Source: DASPGX01 sp035620375 (GTDB lineage Bacteria > Patescibacteriota > Minisyncoccia > 2-02-FULL-40-12 > GWA2-44-9). Taken from it: a DNA stretch of 64,000 nt. The notes beneath the pieces are model-generated. The model was given only the letters and a program-made list of their open reading frames with translations, had not been told where the DNA came from and did not search any database. Within the stretch, counting starts at the first letter, position 1. Every line of letters begins with the position of its first letter. A program made the translations under genes and the position numbers. Positions 39,470 through 48,441 of this stretch are shown here, piece by piece. The DNA lies in NCBI GenBank assembly GCA_035620375.1, contig DASPGX010000028.1:10242-74241 (forward strand). Direction: 5' to 3'.

Positions 39470-41569
39470 TTAGTACAACGACTGCCGCTTCAATAATACC
39501 GCATTGAACGCAACGATGACCGTGGACACCGACATCAGAATTGCCGCCACGGCCGGTTGGAGCAGAATGCCCCGTGATGCCAATACTCCCGCCGCCAGCG
39601 GTATAGCGACGATGTTATATCCTGCCGCCCACCAGAGATTCTGGACCATTTTCGCATAGGTCAGGCGCGAGAGCCGGACGATGCGCGGGATATCGCGCGG
39701 GTCGTTCCGTACGAGGATGATGCCCGCGGACTCTATGGCGACGTTCGTTCCCGCACCGATGGCGATTCCGACGTCGGCCTGCGTCAGGGCCGGCGCGTCA
39801 TTGATGCCGTCACCGACCATGGCAACCTGCGCTCCGCGCGCCTGCAGCTCCCTGACCCTTGCCGATTTCTCATCAGGTTTGACGCGGGCGAAGTACTCGT
39901 CAATCCCGAGTTCCTCGGCGACCCAGGATGCGACCTCGTCCGCATCCCCGGTCACCATGGCGACCTTCACCCCGAGCTGTTTCAGCTCGGCCACCGCTTC
40001 ACGGGATTCGCGGCGGATGACGTCTGCGAACGCAAATGCACCGATGAACGAGCCGTCGTGGAGTACATAGATTACGGTTTTTCCCTTGGACGCTTCCGCC
40101 TTCATGGCCGCCTGCAGTTCCGCCGGTATATCCTGGGTCCCAATGACGCCGTGTCCGCCGATAGTGATGTCAGAGCCGGAAACGCGTGCCTGAGAACCCT
40201 TCCCGGGCAAGCGTCGGAAATCTTCAGCATCGGGAAGCGTGATGCCCATCTCCTGCGCTCGCGCGACAAGCGCCTTCGCAATGGGGTGCTCTGACCGCGC
40301 ATCCGCAGCAGCGCCGAGCATGATGAGCGTCCGCTTATCCGTTCCGGGCGCCGGCCAAGCATCCGTCATGCCGTATGTGCCCGTCGTCAACGTCCCGGTC
40401 TTATCAAACAGGACCGTGTCAATACTCCGTGCGGCCTCCAGTGCGAGGCGCTGGCGGACGAGGAAACCATTCTGCGCGGCCTTCGTGGTGGAGATGGATG
40501 CGACCAGCGGAACGGCAAGTCCCAGCGCATGCGGGCAGGCGATGACCAGCACCGCTACGAAGCGTTCCACGGCGAATCCCGCACCTGCGCCGGCGGCGAG
40601 CCATCCCGCAAGCGTCGTGGAGCCTCCGATGACCGCGACATAGGTGAGCCACAGTGCGGCACGGTCTGACAGTATCTGAAGCCGGGACTTGGATGCCTGC
40701 GCCTCGGCGACCAGGCGCATAACGCCGGCCAGGAAGGTATGCTCTCCGATAGCTTCTACGCGGACGGTGAGCGGACCGTCACCGTTGACCGTACCGGCGA
40801 TGACCATATTGCCCCTTGTCTTCGGTACCGGCCGTGATTCGCCGGTTGCAAGCGATTCGTTCACGTCGGAATTCCCTTCGGTTACCTGTCCGTCCGCGGG
40901 AATCTTTCCTCCCGGCCGTACGAGGACAAGGTCGTCCTTCGTAAGTTCACTGAGCGGAATTTTTACAGTTCTTCCGTTCCGGATAATCTCCGCAGTGTCC
41001 GGCAAAAGTTTCGACAACTCCTTCAATGCGCCTTGTGCGCCCTTGACCGCGCGCATCTCCAGCCAGTGGCCCAGAAGCATGACGGTGATAAGCGTGGCAA
41101 GTTCCCAGAAAAGGGTTTCCGTATTGCCCAGGAGCGTATTGACCGCGCTGTAGCCGAACGCCGCGGTGATGGCGATGGCGATGAGGGTCATCATACCCGG
41201 CAGACGGGCACGCAGCTCGCGCCATGCGCTGGCCAGGAAGACCCATCCTCCGATGAAGAAGATGAGCGTGCCGAGCGCGGCGGGAACATATGCTGAGCCG
41301 GGGAAGTCCGGAGGCGACCAGCCGGTGAGCGTCGGAACAATATCCGAGTAGAGGACCACGGGAATGCTCAATATGAGCGATGTCCAGAACTTCCGTTTGA
41401 ATGCATCGGTGCTGTGGCCGGCGTGCTTGCCGTGTACGCCGGCTGCCCCCTCGTGCGCCCGCTCATCGGGTGAGGCGGGAACAAGGCTCATTCCGCATTC
41501 GGGGCACATGCCCGGCCGTTCCTGGCGGATTTCCGGGTGCATGGGACACGTATAGTCTTTCGTGTGCAT
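39470..41569 (-). CDS. copB: CopB-type copper/heavy-metal P1B ATPase
   Basis: A 699-residue pump. The N-terminus has the heavy-metal-binding motif YTCPMHPEIRQERPGMCPEC followed by a His-rich segment HGKHAGH. The membrane channel motif is CPH (VLVIACPHALGLAVPL), which marks the CopB-like P1B-3 group rather than CPC CopA pumps. The catalytic motifs are ATGESRPV, DKTGTLTTG, SEHPIAKAL (HP locus) and GDGINDAPALTQAD. It exports Cu or Ag across the membrane. ATG 41569 lies 10 nt after TATAAT (41585-41580), a box that overlaps the stop codon of the upstream gene. Confidence 0.95.
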   Translation of the reverse strand: MHTKDYTCPMHPEIRQERPGMCPECGMSLVPASPDERAHEGAAGVHGKHAGHSTDAFKRKFWTSLILSIPVVLYSDIVPTLTGWSPPDFPGSAYVPAALGTLIFFIGGWVFLASAWRELRARLPGMMTLIAIAITAAFGYSAVNTLLGNTETLFWELATLITVMLLGHWLEMRAVKGAQGALKELSKLLPDTAEIIRNGRTVKIPLSELTKDDLVLVRPGGKIPADGQVTEGNSDVNESLATGESRPVPKTRGNMVIAGTVNGDGPLTVRVEAIGEHTFLAGVMRLVAEAQASKSRLQILSDRAALWLTYVAVIGGSTTLAGWLAAGAGAGFAVERFVAVLVIACPHALGLAVPLVASISTTKAAQNGFLVRQRLALEAARSIDTVLFDKTGTLTTGTYGMTDAWPAPGTDKRTLIMLGAAADARSEHPIAKALVARAQEMGITLPDAEDFRRLPGKGSQARVSGSDITIGGHGVIGTQDIPAELQAAMKAEASKGKTVIYVLHDGSFIGAFAFADVIRRESREAVAELKQLGVKVAMVTGDADEVASWVAEELGIDEYFARVKPDEKSARVRELQARGAQVAMVGDGINDAPALTQADVGIAIGAGTNVAIESAGIILVRNDPRDIPRIVRLSRLTYAKMVQNLWWAAGYNIVAIPLAAGVLASRGILLQPAVAAILMSVSTVIVAFNAVLLKRQSLY

Positions 41570-41580
41570 GATGATTGGGA

Positions 41581-42555
41581 TTATACCCCGCACGCGCCTC
41601 CGCTGCGACCTTGGACCGGTTCAACTTCGCTCAAGATGTTCCGGTAGCCGGTTCCGCTGGAGAACTGTGCGCCCAGAAGTTCACGGGGGTCAGCTGACTC
41701 CCAGGTCCGCCCCTTCATGTCCAGGTATTTTGCGATGGTCAGGTACGTGTCGGGGAACCAATACGCGTTCACCTGCAGGGCGACGCGGTACATCTCCTCC
41801 TCGCCCGCGCCGTTCGCGGCCATCAGTTCCAACAGGCCCAGCATCGCCATGCCGTGATTACAGTCGGGGAAGTACGTGGAATTCCCGCAGCACGGGCGGT
41901 AGACGTTTCGCGCAACTGATTCCACGAGGGCCTGCTGTTCCGAGGTCAGTTTCACGTAGCGGTGTCCGGAATAGTGGTCCATCGCGTCGCCCACGGCGAT
42001 GCTCCAGCCGCCCGTCGAAGCAAACCGGCCCGCACCGCCGTATTGGGGGTCCGTCATCGGACCTTCTTCAAGAACGGGATTTGTGTTCGCCAGCCCGAAC
42101 GCCCAGAGCAGGTTCAGGATGATTCCCGCGTTGTTGGCGTCCATGCGGATGGTGTCGGCCCGTCCCTCCAGGAGGGTCCGTTCGTAGGGATTCAGACCTC
42201 CGCGCGACTCATACAAGGCTTCAAATGCCTGCCGGTCAATGACGCCGTCGGCGACCATCCGGGCGCCCAGGTCTCCCCATGAGATGGGCAATGCAATGCC
42301 GTCCCGGGGAAGGACCGTCTCCTCGAATGCGGCGCTTTCAGGCGCCGTCGTACGGTCACCCCGCGGGGCGTACGGCAAAAGCCACGCGCCGCCTATGACG
42401 GCGGCCCCGGCCAGTGCGCCGAACAGAAACGTCGTCATCGGTTTCGGTGCCGGCCGTTGCGCGCCGGACGCGGAGGAATGTTCCGCGCAATGTTCATTAA
42501 TTCTCTCTGACTGCAGATTCCCGCCCTCGGCTGATTCATGGTGCATACAATGCAT
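41581..42555 (-). CDS. hypothetical membrane-anchored Cys/His protein of the copper block (324 aa)
   Basis: Not recognised as a named family. The N-terminus MHCMHHESAEGG is rich in potential metal ligands. A single TM helix follows (about 42-60), then a large outside domain with RPCCGNSTYFPDCNHGMAML, which places three Cys and one His close together. Neighbouring CopB, CcdA and DUF1573 genes suggest a role in copper handling or disulfide chemistry outside the membrane. TTAAAT (42568-42563), overlapping the upstream stop, lies 7 nt before the ATG. Confidence 0.6.
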   Translation of the reverse strand: MHCMHHESAEGGNLQSERINEHCAEHSSASGAQRPAPKPMTTFLFGALAGAAVIGGAWLLPYAPRGDRTTAPESAAFEETVLPRDGIALPISWGDLGARMVADGVIDRQAFEALYESRGGLNPYERTLLEGRADTIRMDANNAGIILNLLWAFGLANTNPVLEEGPMTDPQYGGAGRFASTGGWSIAVGDAMDHYSGHRYVKLTSEQQALVESVARNVYRPCCGNSTYFPDCNHGMAMLGLLELMAANGAGEEEMYRVALQVNAYWFPDTYLTIAKYLDMKGRTWESADPRELLGAQFSSGTGYRNILSEVEPVQGRSGGACGV

Positions 42556-42564
42556 GGTGGTGAT

Positions 42565-42933
42565 TTAACAACATTCCTTGAGCTTTCGTTCCGCTTCCGC
42601 GACGGACCAGTTCCTCACCGTCCCCGGATGTCCGCGTCGCTCCGTGAACGCGACGGTGATGAGCGCGGCTCCTATCACGGCCAGGGCCGCGAAATGCCAT
42701 GCCTGAACGGCGGCCGCATACGCGGCGGCCAGACCGGCAGGAACGAAGACCAGCATGAAGGCCGTGCGGCGTGCCGCCGCCGTGCGCTCACGGAGCAGAT
42801 AGGCGATGCCGACCGCGGAACCGCCTATCAATGTAGCAATGAGCGCGGCATCCACGGCATGACCGTCCGCCCGCCAGAGCAACAGCGCAATCCAGGTACC
42901 CGAGACGATAGTGCATATCGGACAGATTTTCAT
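42565..42933 (-). CDS. four-TM protein with CPIC and CC motifs (122 aa)
   Basis: Not a named family to me. The N-terminus MKICPICTIVSGTW gives a CxxC at the membrane edge. About four TM helices follow, and the C-terminus ends LKECC. ATG 42933 is 2 nt after the CcdA stop, so it belongs to the same operon. The CxxC and terminal CC suggest thiol exchange or metal binding. Confidence 0.6.
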   Translation of the reverse strand: MKICPICTIVSGTWIALLLWRADGHAVDAALIATLIGGSAVGIAYLLRERTAAARRTAFMLVFVPAGLAAAYAAAVQAWHFAALAVIGAALITVAFTERRGHPGTVRNWSVAEAERKLKECC

Positions 42934-42935
42934 GG

Positions 42936-43715
42936 TCAGAGGATAAGGATGAGTACGCCCAGTCCGAGCATGGCGATTCCCGTCCACAGCCGCATTGACC
43001 GGACATTGGACTTCTTCCATGCCTCCAGCCGTTCCACGACCGTCCGGTTCCCCGCGATGGCGAGAACAACCAGGAGCGGGAATACGAAGACCGCATTGTA
43101 CAACAGGAGATAGCTGAATCCTTTCAGATAGGTCGCCGAATCATGCAGGAGCCCGAGCACCATCAGGTACGGGCCGCCGGTGCAGGGGAATTCGCAAAGT
43201 CCGACCAGCGCGCCGAGTCCGAACGCGGCGGGTAGCGACGCCCGGCCCATCAGTTCCGCCATCTTCCGGTGCGCCGCATGCGGCACGCGCAGTTTGATGG
43301 GGAATGCGGGGAAGAACTCATTGACGATGTTCACGATGCCCCAGGCGATGAGCAAACCCGCGCCGACCTTCCCCATGAAATGGGGCGTGTTGAACAGGTG
43401 GAGGGTGCCCAGGAGTCCGAGTCCGATGGCCAGATAGGAGAGGAAGATGCCTGCCACGTACGCTCCGCCGACGGCGAACAGGCGCCCGCGCACCACCCCG
43501 AGCCCCAAGAGGACCGCGATGGTTACCAGGAGGATGGCGAACGCGCACGGATTGATGCTGTCCAGGAGCGCCGAGATGAGTACAAGCGGAAGCAGGACCG
43601 TTCCGCCGTCGCTGATGCTCCATGCGAACCGTGTTCCGAGGTCGCCGCGGAGGAACAGGACGACTGCGGCAAGCGCGACAGCGGCGCTGATTGCAGCGAT
43701 GAGTTTCCGGTTCAT
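42936..43715 (-). CDS. CcdA/DsbD-type thiol-disulfide membrane transporter
   Basis: The 259-residue protein has about 7 TM helices. Redox cysteines lie in the first (SINPCAFAILL) and in a later helix (GLCEFPCTGGPYLMVLG), as in CcdA and the central domain of DsbD, which move reducing power from cytoplasmic thioredoxin to outside partners. It follows the DUF1573 gene by 1 nt. In this block it could keep metal-binding cysteines of the exported proteins reduced. Confidence 0.88.
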   Translation of the reverse strand: MNRKLIAAISAAVALAAVVLFLRGDLGTRFAWSISDGGTVLLPLVLISALLDSINPCAFAILLVTIAVLLGLGVVRGRLFAVGGAYVAGIFLSYLAIGLGLLGTLHLFNTPHFMGKVGAGLLIAWGIVNIVNEFFPAFPIKLRVPHAAHRKMAELMGRASLPAAFGLGALVGLCEFPCTGGPYLMVLGLLHDSATYLKGFSYLLLYNAVFVFPLLVVLAIAGNRTVVERLEAWKKSNVRSMRLWTGIAMLGLGVLILIL

Positions 43716-43716
43716 G

Positions 43717-44214
43717 CTACGGGGTCACGTTCGCCGTGAACGAAACGACGACGGGTGTGCCCGCATCGTTTTCCATGGTGACCGTGCGTTGTATCGGTCC
43801 GACGCCCGACGGGCCGTGTGCGGCCGGGTCAAACGTGATGATGAGCGAGGCGGTATCCTGCGGAGCGACGGATGCGTTGACGCGGGGGATGAATCCGTGC
43901 CCGAGCATTCCGTACGGTCCGTACTTGCGTCCGGCATGGTCAAGGGAGACTGACGTGCACATGCATGACGTGTACGTCTTGCCGAGGGTTACCGATGAGG
44001 CGCCGGTATTGGTGACCGCTATGCGGTGCCGGACGGTTCCGGCGGCCATGGAGATGGTTCCGAAGTCAAACGACGTTTCCGACGGTTCCAGGGGACCAGG
44101 AGCGGCGATATCCGACATGGGCGTCGCCAGCGGAGTACCGCCGGGACGCGCCGCCCATGCCAGAATCCCGGCGGCCGCCAGGGTTCCGATAAGGACGAAG
44201 AGGATTGTTTTCAT
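43717..44214 (-). CDS. DUF1573 domain protein, membrane-anchored
   Basis: The 165-residue product has an N-terminal TM/signal helix (3-22). An immunoglobulin-like DUF1573 domain follows: SFDFGTISMAAGTVRHRIAVTNTG and the characteristic LGKTYTSCMCTSVSLD with a CxC pair, then ITFDPAAHGPSGVGPIQRTV. Such domains are exported. The CxC and the next-door CcdA-like protein suggest a thiol partner. Confidence 0.82.
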   Translation of the reverse strand: MKTILFVLIGTLAAAGILAWAARPGGTPLATPMSDIAAPGPLEPSETSFDFGTISMAAGTVRHRIAVTNTGASSVTLGKTYTSCMCTSVSLDHAGRKYGPYGMLGHGFIPRVNASVAPQDTASLIITFDPAAHGPSGVGPIQRTVTMENDAGTPVVVSFTANVTP

Positions 44215-44243
44215 GATGCATGGTGGGTTGATACGACAAACAA

Positions 44244-44299
44244 ACCCCGGAAGGGGTCTGTGGACGCACGCCGAAGGAGGGATACGTTTCCGGCGTGCG
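44244..44299 (-). terminator. hairpins in the 44215-44299 gap
   Basis: Two hairpins: CGCACGCCG (44265-44273) with CGGCGTGCG (44291-44299), directly after the upstream stop on the minus strand, and ACCCC/GGGGT (44244-44257). Probable terminator region; no T-run is clear. Confidence 0.45.
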
Positions 44300-44683
44300 C
44301 TACACGCCTGTTGGGCTGTGGTTCAGGCGGATGTTCCAGCGGAAAACCGGAAATCGGGAGAGCGACGCCTCAAACGGAAGGGTCCGGACGAGGGATGTAT
44401 GCCACAAACCGCCATCGGCTCGTACCGGGGAGACCCGCCAAATCAATACCGCACCGAACGCCGCGAGAAGTAGGGTCAGAGCCGACAGGACGGGAACGGA
44501 TGCCAGAACGCGCTGCAGAGAGCTGAGGTGCTGGGCCGCCGAACCGATGGAAAGACACGGCAATGCGGAAATAGAGGAGAGGAAACAATCAGTCCCATGC
44601 GCGAGATTTTCGCTCATGGCGAACGGACCGGCGATGCCGACGACGGTGAGCGCAAGGATGACGAATAGGGAGAGCGTTTTCAT
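44300..44683 (-). CDS. hypothetical two-TM protein (127 aa)
   Basis: Not recognised. The N-terminal hydrophobic helix (about 3-24) is followed by a loop with HGTDCFLSSISALPCLSIG (two Cys), a second TM helix (about 66-87) and a basic C-terminal tail. The -10 TGA-TATAAT (44699-44694) is 10 nt before ATG 44683, and the in-frame ATG at 44695 lies inside the box. It may belong to the copper/thiol block by position. Confidence 0.55.
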   Translation of the reverse strand: MKTLSLFVILALTVVGIAGPFAMSENLAHGTDCFLSSISALPCLSIGSAAQHLSSLQRVLASVPVLSALTLLLAAFGAVLIWRVSPVRADGGLWHTSLVRTLPFEASLSRFPVFRWNIRLNHSPTGV

Positions 44684-44699
44684 GAATATGGCCATTATA

Positions 44700-45266
44700 T
44701 CATGATTTCAGTGCGTGAACCAGTCGGATTTCGCAGTCCTTGAAGACTGCTTTGAGCGTTTCCTGTTCCTTCGGGGTGAACTTTTTGAGCACGTAGTCGC
44801 GTACCCATTCGTCGCGCTTTTTGTCGGATTGTGCGCGGGCCTTGTCCAAGGCGCGGGAACCAAGACCGATGCGCACGCGCCAGAACTTCTTGGTCTTCAG
44901 CGCAGACATGATGCTCTCCACCCCGCGGTGTCCGCCGGAGTTCTTTTCAAAGGAGAGTTTGCAGTTGCCGAAGGGGATATCCAGGTCGTCCTGAACGACG
45001 ACGACATCCTCGTTCTTCGCCTTCGCCCAGCGCTTTGCCGCCGCGGCGGTCTGTCCGGATTTGTTCACGTACGTCTGCGGTTTGACCAGCCATGTCTTGA
45101 TGCCGTCCACCTCGCACTTGGCCGCCTGCGCAAAAATCTTCTTCTCGTCCGTGAAGTCCGCGCCTTTGTGCTTCTTGATGAGCCAGTCCAAAAATTGCCA
45201 GCCGACGTTATGGCGGGTGGCGAGGTACTCTTCGTCCGGATTGCCGATGCCGATGATGAGCTTCAT
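44700..45266 (-). CDS. pth: peptidyl-tRNA hydrolase
   Basis: Pth recycles peptidyl-tRNA dropped from ribosomes. The 188-residue protein has IIGIGNPDEEYLATRHNVGW (catalytic His in RHNVG), KPQTYVNKSGQ, VVQDDLDIPFGNCKL (catalytic Asp) and NSGGHRGVESI. TATACT (45279-45274) lies 7 nt before the ATG, so the mRNA looks leaderless. Its TGA stop forms the extended part of the next gene's -10 box. Confidence 0.96.
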   Translation of the reverse strand: MKLIIGIGNPDEEYLATRHNVGWQFLDWLIKKHKGADFTDEKKIFAQAAKCEVDGIKTWLVKPQTYVNKSGQTAAAAKRWAKAKNEDVVVVQDDLDIPFGNCKLSFEKNSGGHRGVESIMSALKTKKFWRVRIGLGSRALDKARAQSDKKRDEWVRDYVLKKFTPKEQETLKAVFKDCEIRLVHALKS

Positions 45267-45273
45267 ATACGGG

Positions 45274-45279
45274 AGTATA
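45274..45279 (-). promoter_or_regulatory. -10 box (TATACT) of pth
   Basis: TATACT on the minus strand, 7 nt before ATG 45266, no SD. Confidence 0.6.
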
Positions 45280-45301
45280 GAAAAGCGCGCGGAAAAAGAA
45301 A

Positions 45302-45328
45302 ACGGCCGCCAGGCGGGCTGGCGGCCGT
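45302..45328 (-). terminator. terminator of the aminopeptidase gene
   Basis: An 11-bp perfect stem (45302-45312 with 45318-45328) is followed on the minus strand by a T-rich run (45301-45290). Confidence 0.8.
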
Positions 45329-45332
45329 GGGC

Positions 45333-47939
45333 CTACTTCCGGTTCAGGAACTCGCTGATGACCGTGCGGTCCCTGCGGTACCACGCGGCCCGGGTGCGGA
45401 TGCGTTCCAGCGATTCCGCGATGGCACGGGTCGCGCTCGGCGCGGGGTGTTCGGCGAAGAACCGTTCCACGGCGCCGGCGTCTTCGTCGCGGTTGAATCC
45501 GCTGATGGGCAGTTCGATGATCCGCCCCAGCATCTTCAGTCCGCCGCCGGAGTACCGTTCGCTGACCTGCTCCCAGTTGGCGGTGATGAACTCCCATGCC
45601 GACCGGCGGCCCTGGGCATGCGTGCCCATTCCGGCGAGCACGTAGATGAAGTCCCCGGAACGGACCTGCCGGGGGTCGAATGCGAACTCCAGAACCTTCG
45701 CGAGAATGCCCCGGTCGGTGAATCGTCCCATGGCGTTGAGCAGACGGACCCGCTCTTCCTGGAGAGTCGCGGAGCCGTACAATTGCTGGAAGATGTGCAG
45801 GTCCGACCAGAGGTTCTGCTTCGCGACCGTGGCGTACACCGCTGCCCGCAGGTTGGGGTTCAGCGTCCTTCTGCCGGCGAAGTGTCCGGCGAACGCGCTT
45901 ACGGCCGCTTCCGTCGTCGCCCGGTCGCCGTAGGCGCCCAGGGCGCCCATAATCTGGCCCCGCAGGAGTTTGGTCGTGTGAGCCTCGCTCCTCCGTTCGG
46001 TCCAGCCGAGCTTCGCGGCGACGGAAGAAAGGACCGAGCAGGCGAACGCGTCGTAACGCCGTTCGCTCGCGGTCTCCTCCACGAGATTGGCGACGGCGCC
46101 CAAGGCGCCGAGCGCGGCGTTCCAGACCGTGTAGTCGGTCTCGTTCAGGTACGACGCCAGCAGGTTCAGGAGCTCTCCCGTCGGCAGCCGGCCGGCACGC
46201 GCGAGCGAGAGCGCGTCGCTGATGAGTCCGTAGCGGTCCGCGGGAGGCAGCGCGTTCTCGCGGAGTGATTCCGCGAGCCGCCCCCACTGTTCCGGCGGAT
46301 AGTTCACCCGCGCGAGCGTAATCTGCCCCGCGTTGAGCTTCGTGACGGCGGTCGCCGGCATGTCCGTCTTCACCGTGAACGACCTTCCGCTGCAGCTGAA
46401 GCGCGGCAACGGCTTGGATGAACCGCCGGTGAGCACGGTCAGTGCGACCGGAATGTCCCATGTCTGCCGGGACTCCGCGTCGGTGAGCGTTTCGCCGCCG
46501 GACAGGAACCGCTCCTGGGACAGTTCCAGCGAACCGTCCCCGGCAGCCCGGACCGTGATGAGCGGGTATCCCGCCTGCTTGGTCCAGGTGTCCATGATGT
46601 CGCGCACGGGCTTGCCCGATGCCTCCGCCAGGGCTTCCCAGAGGTCTTCCGTGGTCGCGTTGGCGTACGCATGCCGGCGCAGATAGTTCTGCAGGCCCGT
46701 CCGGAATGCGTCGGGGCCGATGAAGTCGTGAATCATCCGGATGACGCTTGCCCCCTTGGAGTAACTGATGGAGTCGAAAATCTGGCTGATTTCGTTGGGA
46801 TGTCCGACCTCCACCTCGATGGCGTGGCTGGAACGGAGGCCGTCCAGGGACAGCGCGCTGGCGTACTCGTCGCCGACGAACTGCGTCCAGATGTCCCACT
46901 CGGGGAACAGCGCGTCCATGGCGAGGCTGGCCATCCATGTCGCGAAGCCCTCGTTCAGCCAGAGGTGTGTCCACCACTGCATGGTCACGAGGTTTCCGAA
47001 CCACTGATGCGCCAGCTCGTGTGCGACGACTTCGGCGACCCGCTGATACGCAGCGGACGCCGAATGCTCGGGGTCGATGAGCAGCGCGTTCTCGCGGTAC
47101 GTCACCAGGCCCCAGTTCTCCATCGCGCCTGCGGCGAAGTCGGGAATCGCCACCATGTCCAGCTTCGGGAGCGGGTACGGAATGCCGAAGTATTCGTTGT
47201 AGAACTCCAGGACGCGGATTGCCGTCTCCAGAGCGAACCGGCCGTGCTCCTTCTTGCCCGGTACGGTGTACACGCGTACCCGCGTCCCGTTGTTCGTGGT
47301 TCCCTCGATGAACTCCAGCTCGCCGACGATGAATGCCAGCAGATAGCTGGACATCACCGGCGAACGGTCGAACGTGAATTTGGCCAGCCCTTCCGGGGTG
47401 ACGCTCTGGGCGCGGACCGGCATGTTCGACAGGGCGGTCAGTCCCGGCGGAACGGAGAGGGTGACGTCGAACGTCGCCTTCAGGGCCGGCTCGTCCCCGC
47501 AGGGGAGCGCCCGGCGTGCGTCCGTCGCCTCGAACTGCGTCGCCGCCAGGTGGCGCTCCACGCCGTCCGGTCCGACGAACCGGCTCCGGTAGAAGCCGGC
47601 CATCTTGTCGTTGAGCGTCCCGGAGTACCCGATTTCGAGGACCGCGCCTCCCGCGGGAATCTCGTCCGTGAACGTCAGGACCGCGGTCTGGGCTTCGGCG
47701 TCCAGTTGTATACCGGCCGGCTGGACCGATTCCGCTCCGTCGGGGTGCAGGAGCACGTTCTCCCGGGCGACTGCCAGGTCGGCCGCGTGAAGCGTAATGG
47801 TGCGGACGGGCCGGCGGACCGTGAGATTCACGGAAACGGTTCCGGCGAACGTGAACGCCTTCAGGTCAGGCGTCAGGGCGACGTCGTAGTTGTTGTACGC
47901 GACGTCGTCGGGAATCAGGCATCCTGCCTTCTCGGTCAT
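45333..47939 (-). CDS. M1 family aminopeptidase (aminopeptidase N-like)
   Basis: An 868-residue zinc metallopeptidase. It has the exopeptidase motif GAMENWGLVTYRE, the zinc site VVAHELAHQWFGNLV...WLNEGFATWM (HExxH-18-E) and SYSKGASVIRMI, then a long helical C-terminal ERAP1-like domain (about 530-860). It removes N-terminal residues from peptides and is cytoplasmic, as no signal peptide is seen. ATG 47939 follows GGAGG with 4 nt spacing. It would feed a peptide-dependent metabolism typical of CPR. Confidence 0.93.
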   Translation of the reverse strand: MTEKAGCLIPDDVAYNNYDVALTPDLKAFTFAGTVSVNLTVRRPVRTITLHAADLAVARENVLLHPDGAESVQPAGIQLDAEAQTAVLTFTDEIPAGGAVLEIGYSGTLNDKMAGFYRSRFVGPDGVERHLAATQFEATDARRALPCGDEPALKATFDVTLSVPPGLTALSNMPVRAQSVTPEGLAKFTFDRSPVMSSYLLAFIVGELEFIEGTTNNGTRVRVYTVPGKKEHGRFALETAIRVLEFYNEYFGIPYPLPKLDMVAIPDFAAGAMENWGLVTYRENALLIDPEHSASAAYQRVAEVVAHELAHQWFGNLVTMQWWTHLWLNEGFATWMASLAMDALFPEWDIWTQFVGDEYASALSLDGLRSSHAIEVEVGHPNEISQIFDSISYSKGASVIRMIHDFIGPDAFRTGLQNYLRRHAYANATTEDLWEALAEASGKPVRDIMDTWTKQAGYPLITVRAAGDGSLELSQERFLSGGETLTDAESRQTWDIPVALTVLTGGSSKPLPRFSCSGRSFTVKTDMPATAVTKLNAGQITLARVNYPPEQWGRLAESLRENALPPADRYGLISDALSLARAGRLPTGELLNLLASYLNETDYTVWNAALGALGAVANLVEETASERRYDAFACSVLSSVAAKLGWTERRSEAHTTKLLRGQIMGALGAYGDRATTEAAVSAFAGHFAGRRTLNPNLRAAVYATVAKQNLWSDLHIFQQLYGSATLQEERVRLLNAMGRFTDRGILAKVLEFAFDPRQVRSGDFIYVLAGMGTHAQGRRSAWEFITANWEQVSERYSGGGLKMLGRIIELPISGFNRDEDAGAVERFFAEHPAPSATRAIAESLERIRTRAAWYRRDRTVISEFLNRK

Positions 47940-48019
47940 GGGGCCTCCGTAGTAGTGATGGGTTGTCGATGAACAACGCCGCTGAAAATACAATATGATA
48001 CGAATGCGTCAAGAAACAC

Positions 48020-48043
48020 GAAACCCCCGGGGGAAGGGGGTTC
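48020..48043 (-). terminator. hairpin after the 96-aa unknown gene
   Basis: GAAACCCCC (48020-48028) pairs with GGGGGTTC (48036-48043); a short T-rich stretch follows on the minus strand. Confidence 0.5.
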
Positions 48044-48046
48044 GGC

Positions 48047-48337
48047 CTATGGCAGGCCTTTGAGCGTGGGCAGGCGGAGCGTCTGTCCGGGATGCGTGAG
48101 GTTCAGGTGCGTCAGGAGTTTGAGCTCCCGTTCCAGATTCCGGCCGCACCCAAGACAGCATACCGCTCTGCACAACGGCCGGTGCGTCATGTCCTGGATG
48201 TACCACAGTTCATCGTCCCCGCGGATGATGAGCACGGTTTCCGGGTCCAGCACGCCGACTTGTGCGGCTTTCGCCAGTTCATCGCACCGGTGCGCAAGAT
48301 GCATCCGGTCCACGATGGGAGCACGGGCGATGGTCAT
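48047..48337 (-). CDS. hypothetical small Cys-rich protein (96 aa)
   Basis: Not recognised. The soluble 96-residue protein has CRAVCCLGCGRNLERE in the middle, a possible half zinc site, and His-rich segments. A strong promoter TTGGCG-17-TATAAT (48385-48357, minus) and an AGGAGGT SD with 6-nt spacing precede ATG 48337, so it should be well expressed with a normal leader. It is divergent from lepB. Confidence 0.6.
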   Translation of the reverse strand: MTIARAPIVDRMHLAHRCDELAKAAQVGVLDPETVLIIRGDDELWYIQDMTHRPLCRAVCCLGCGRNLERELKLLTHLNLTHPGQTLRLPTLKGLP

Positions 48338-48356
48338 GATGTGACCTCCTACTATT

Positions 48357-48385
48357 ATTATACAATATAATTCACGTATCGCCAA
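48357..48385 (-). promoter_or_regulatory. promoter of the 96-aa gene
   Basis: TTGGCG (48385-48380), 17 bp, TATAAT (48362-48357) on the minus strand. Confidence 0.7.
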
Positions 48386-48441
48386 TAGCGTTGCAGAGCG
48401 CCAAAAACTATGATAATATGCGACATTCCTTGATTTCACCC

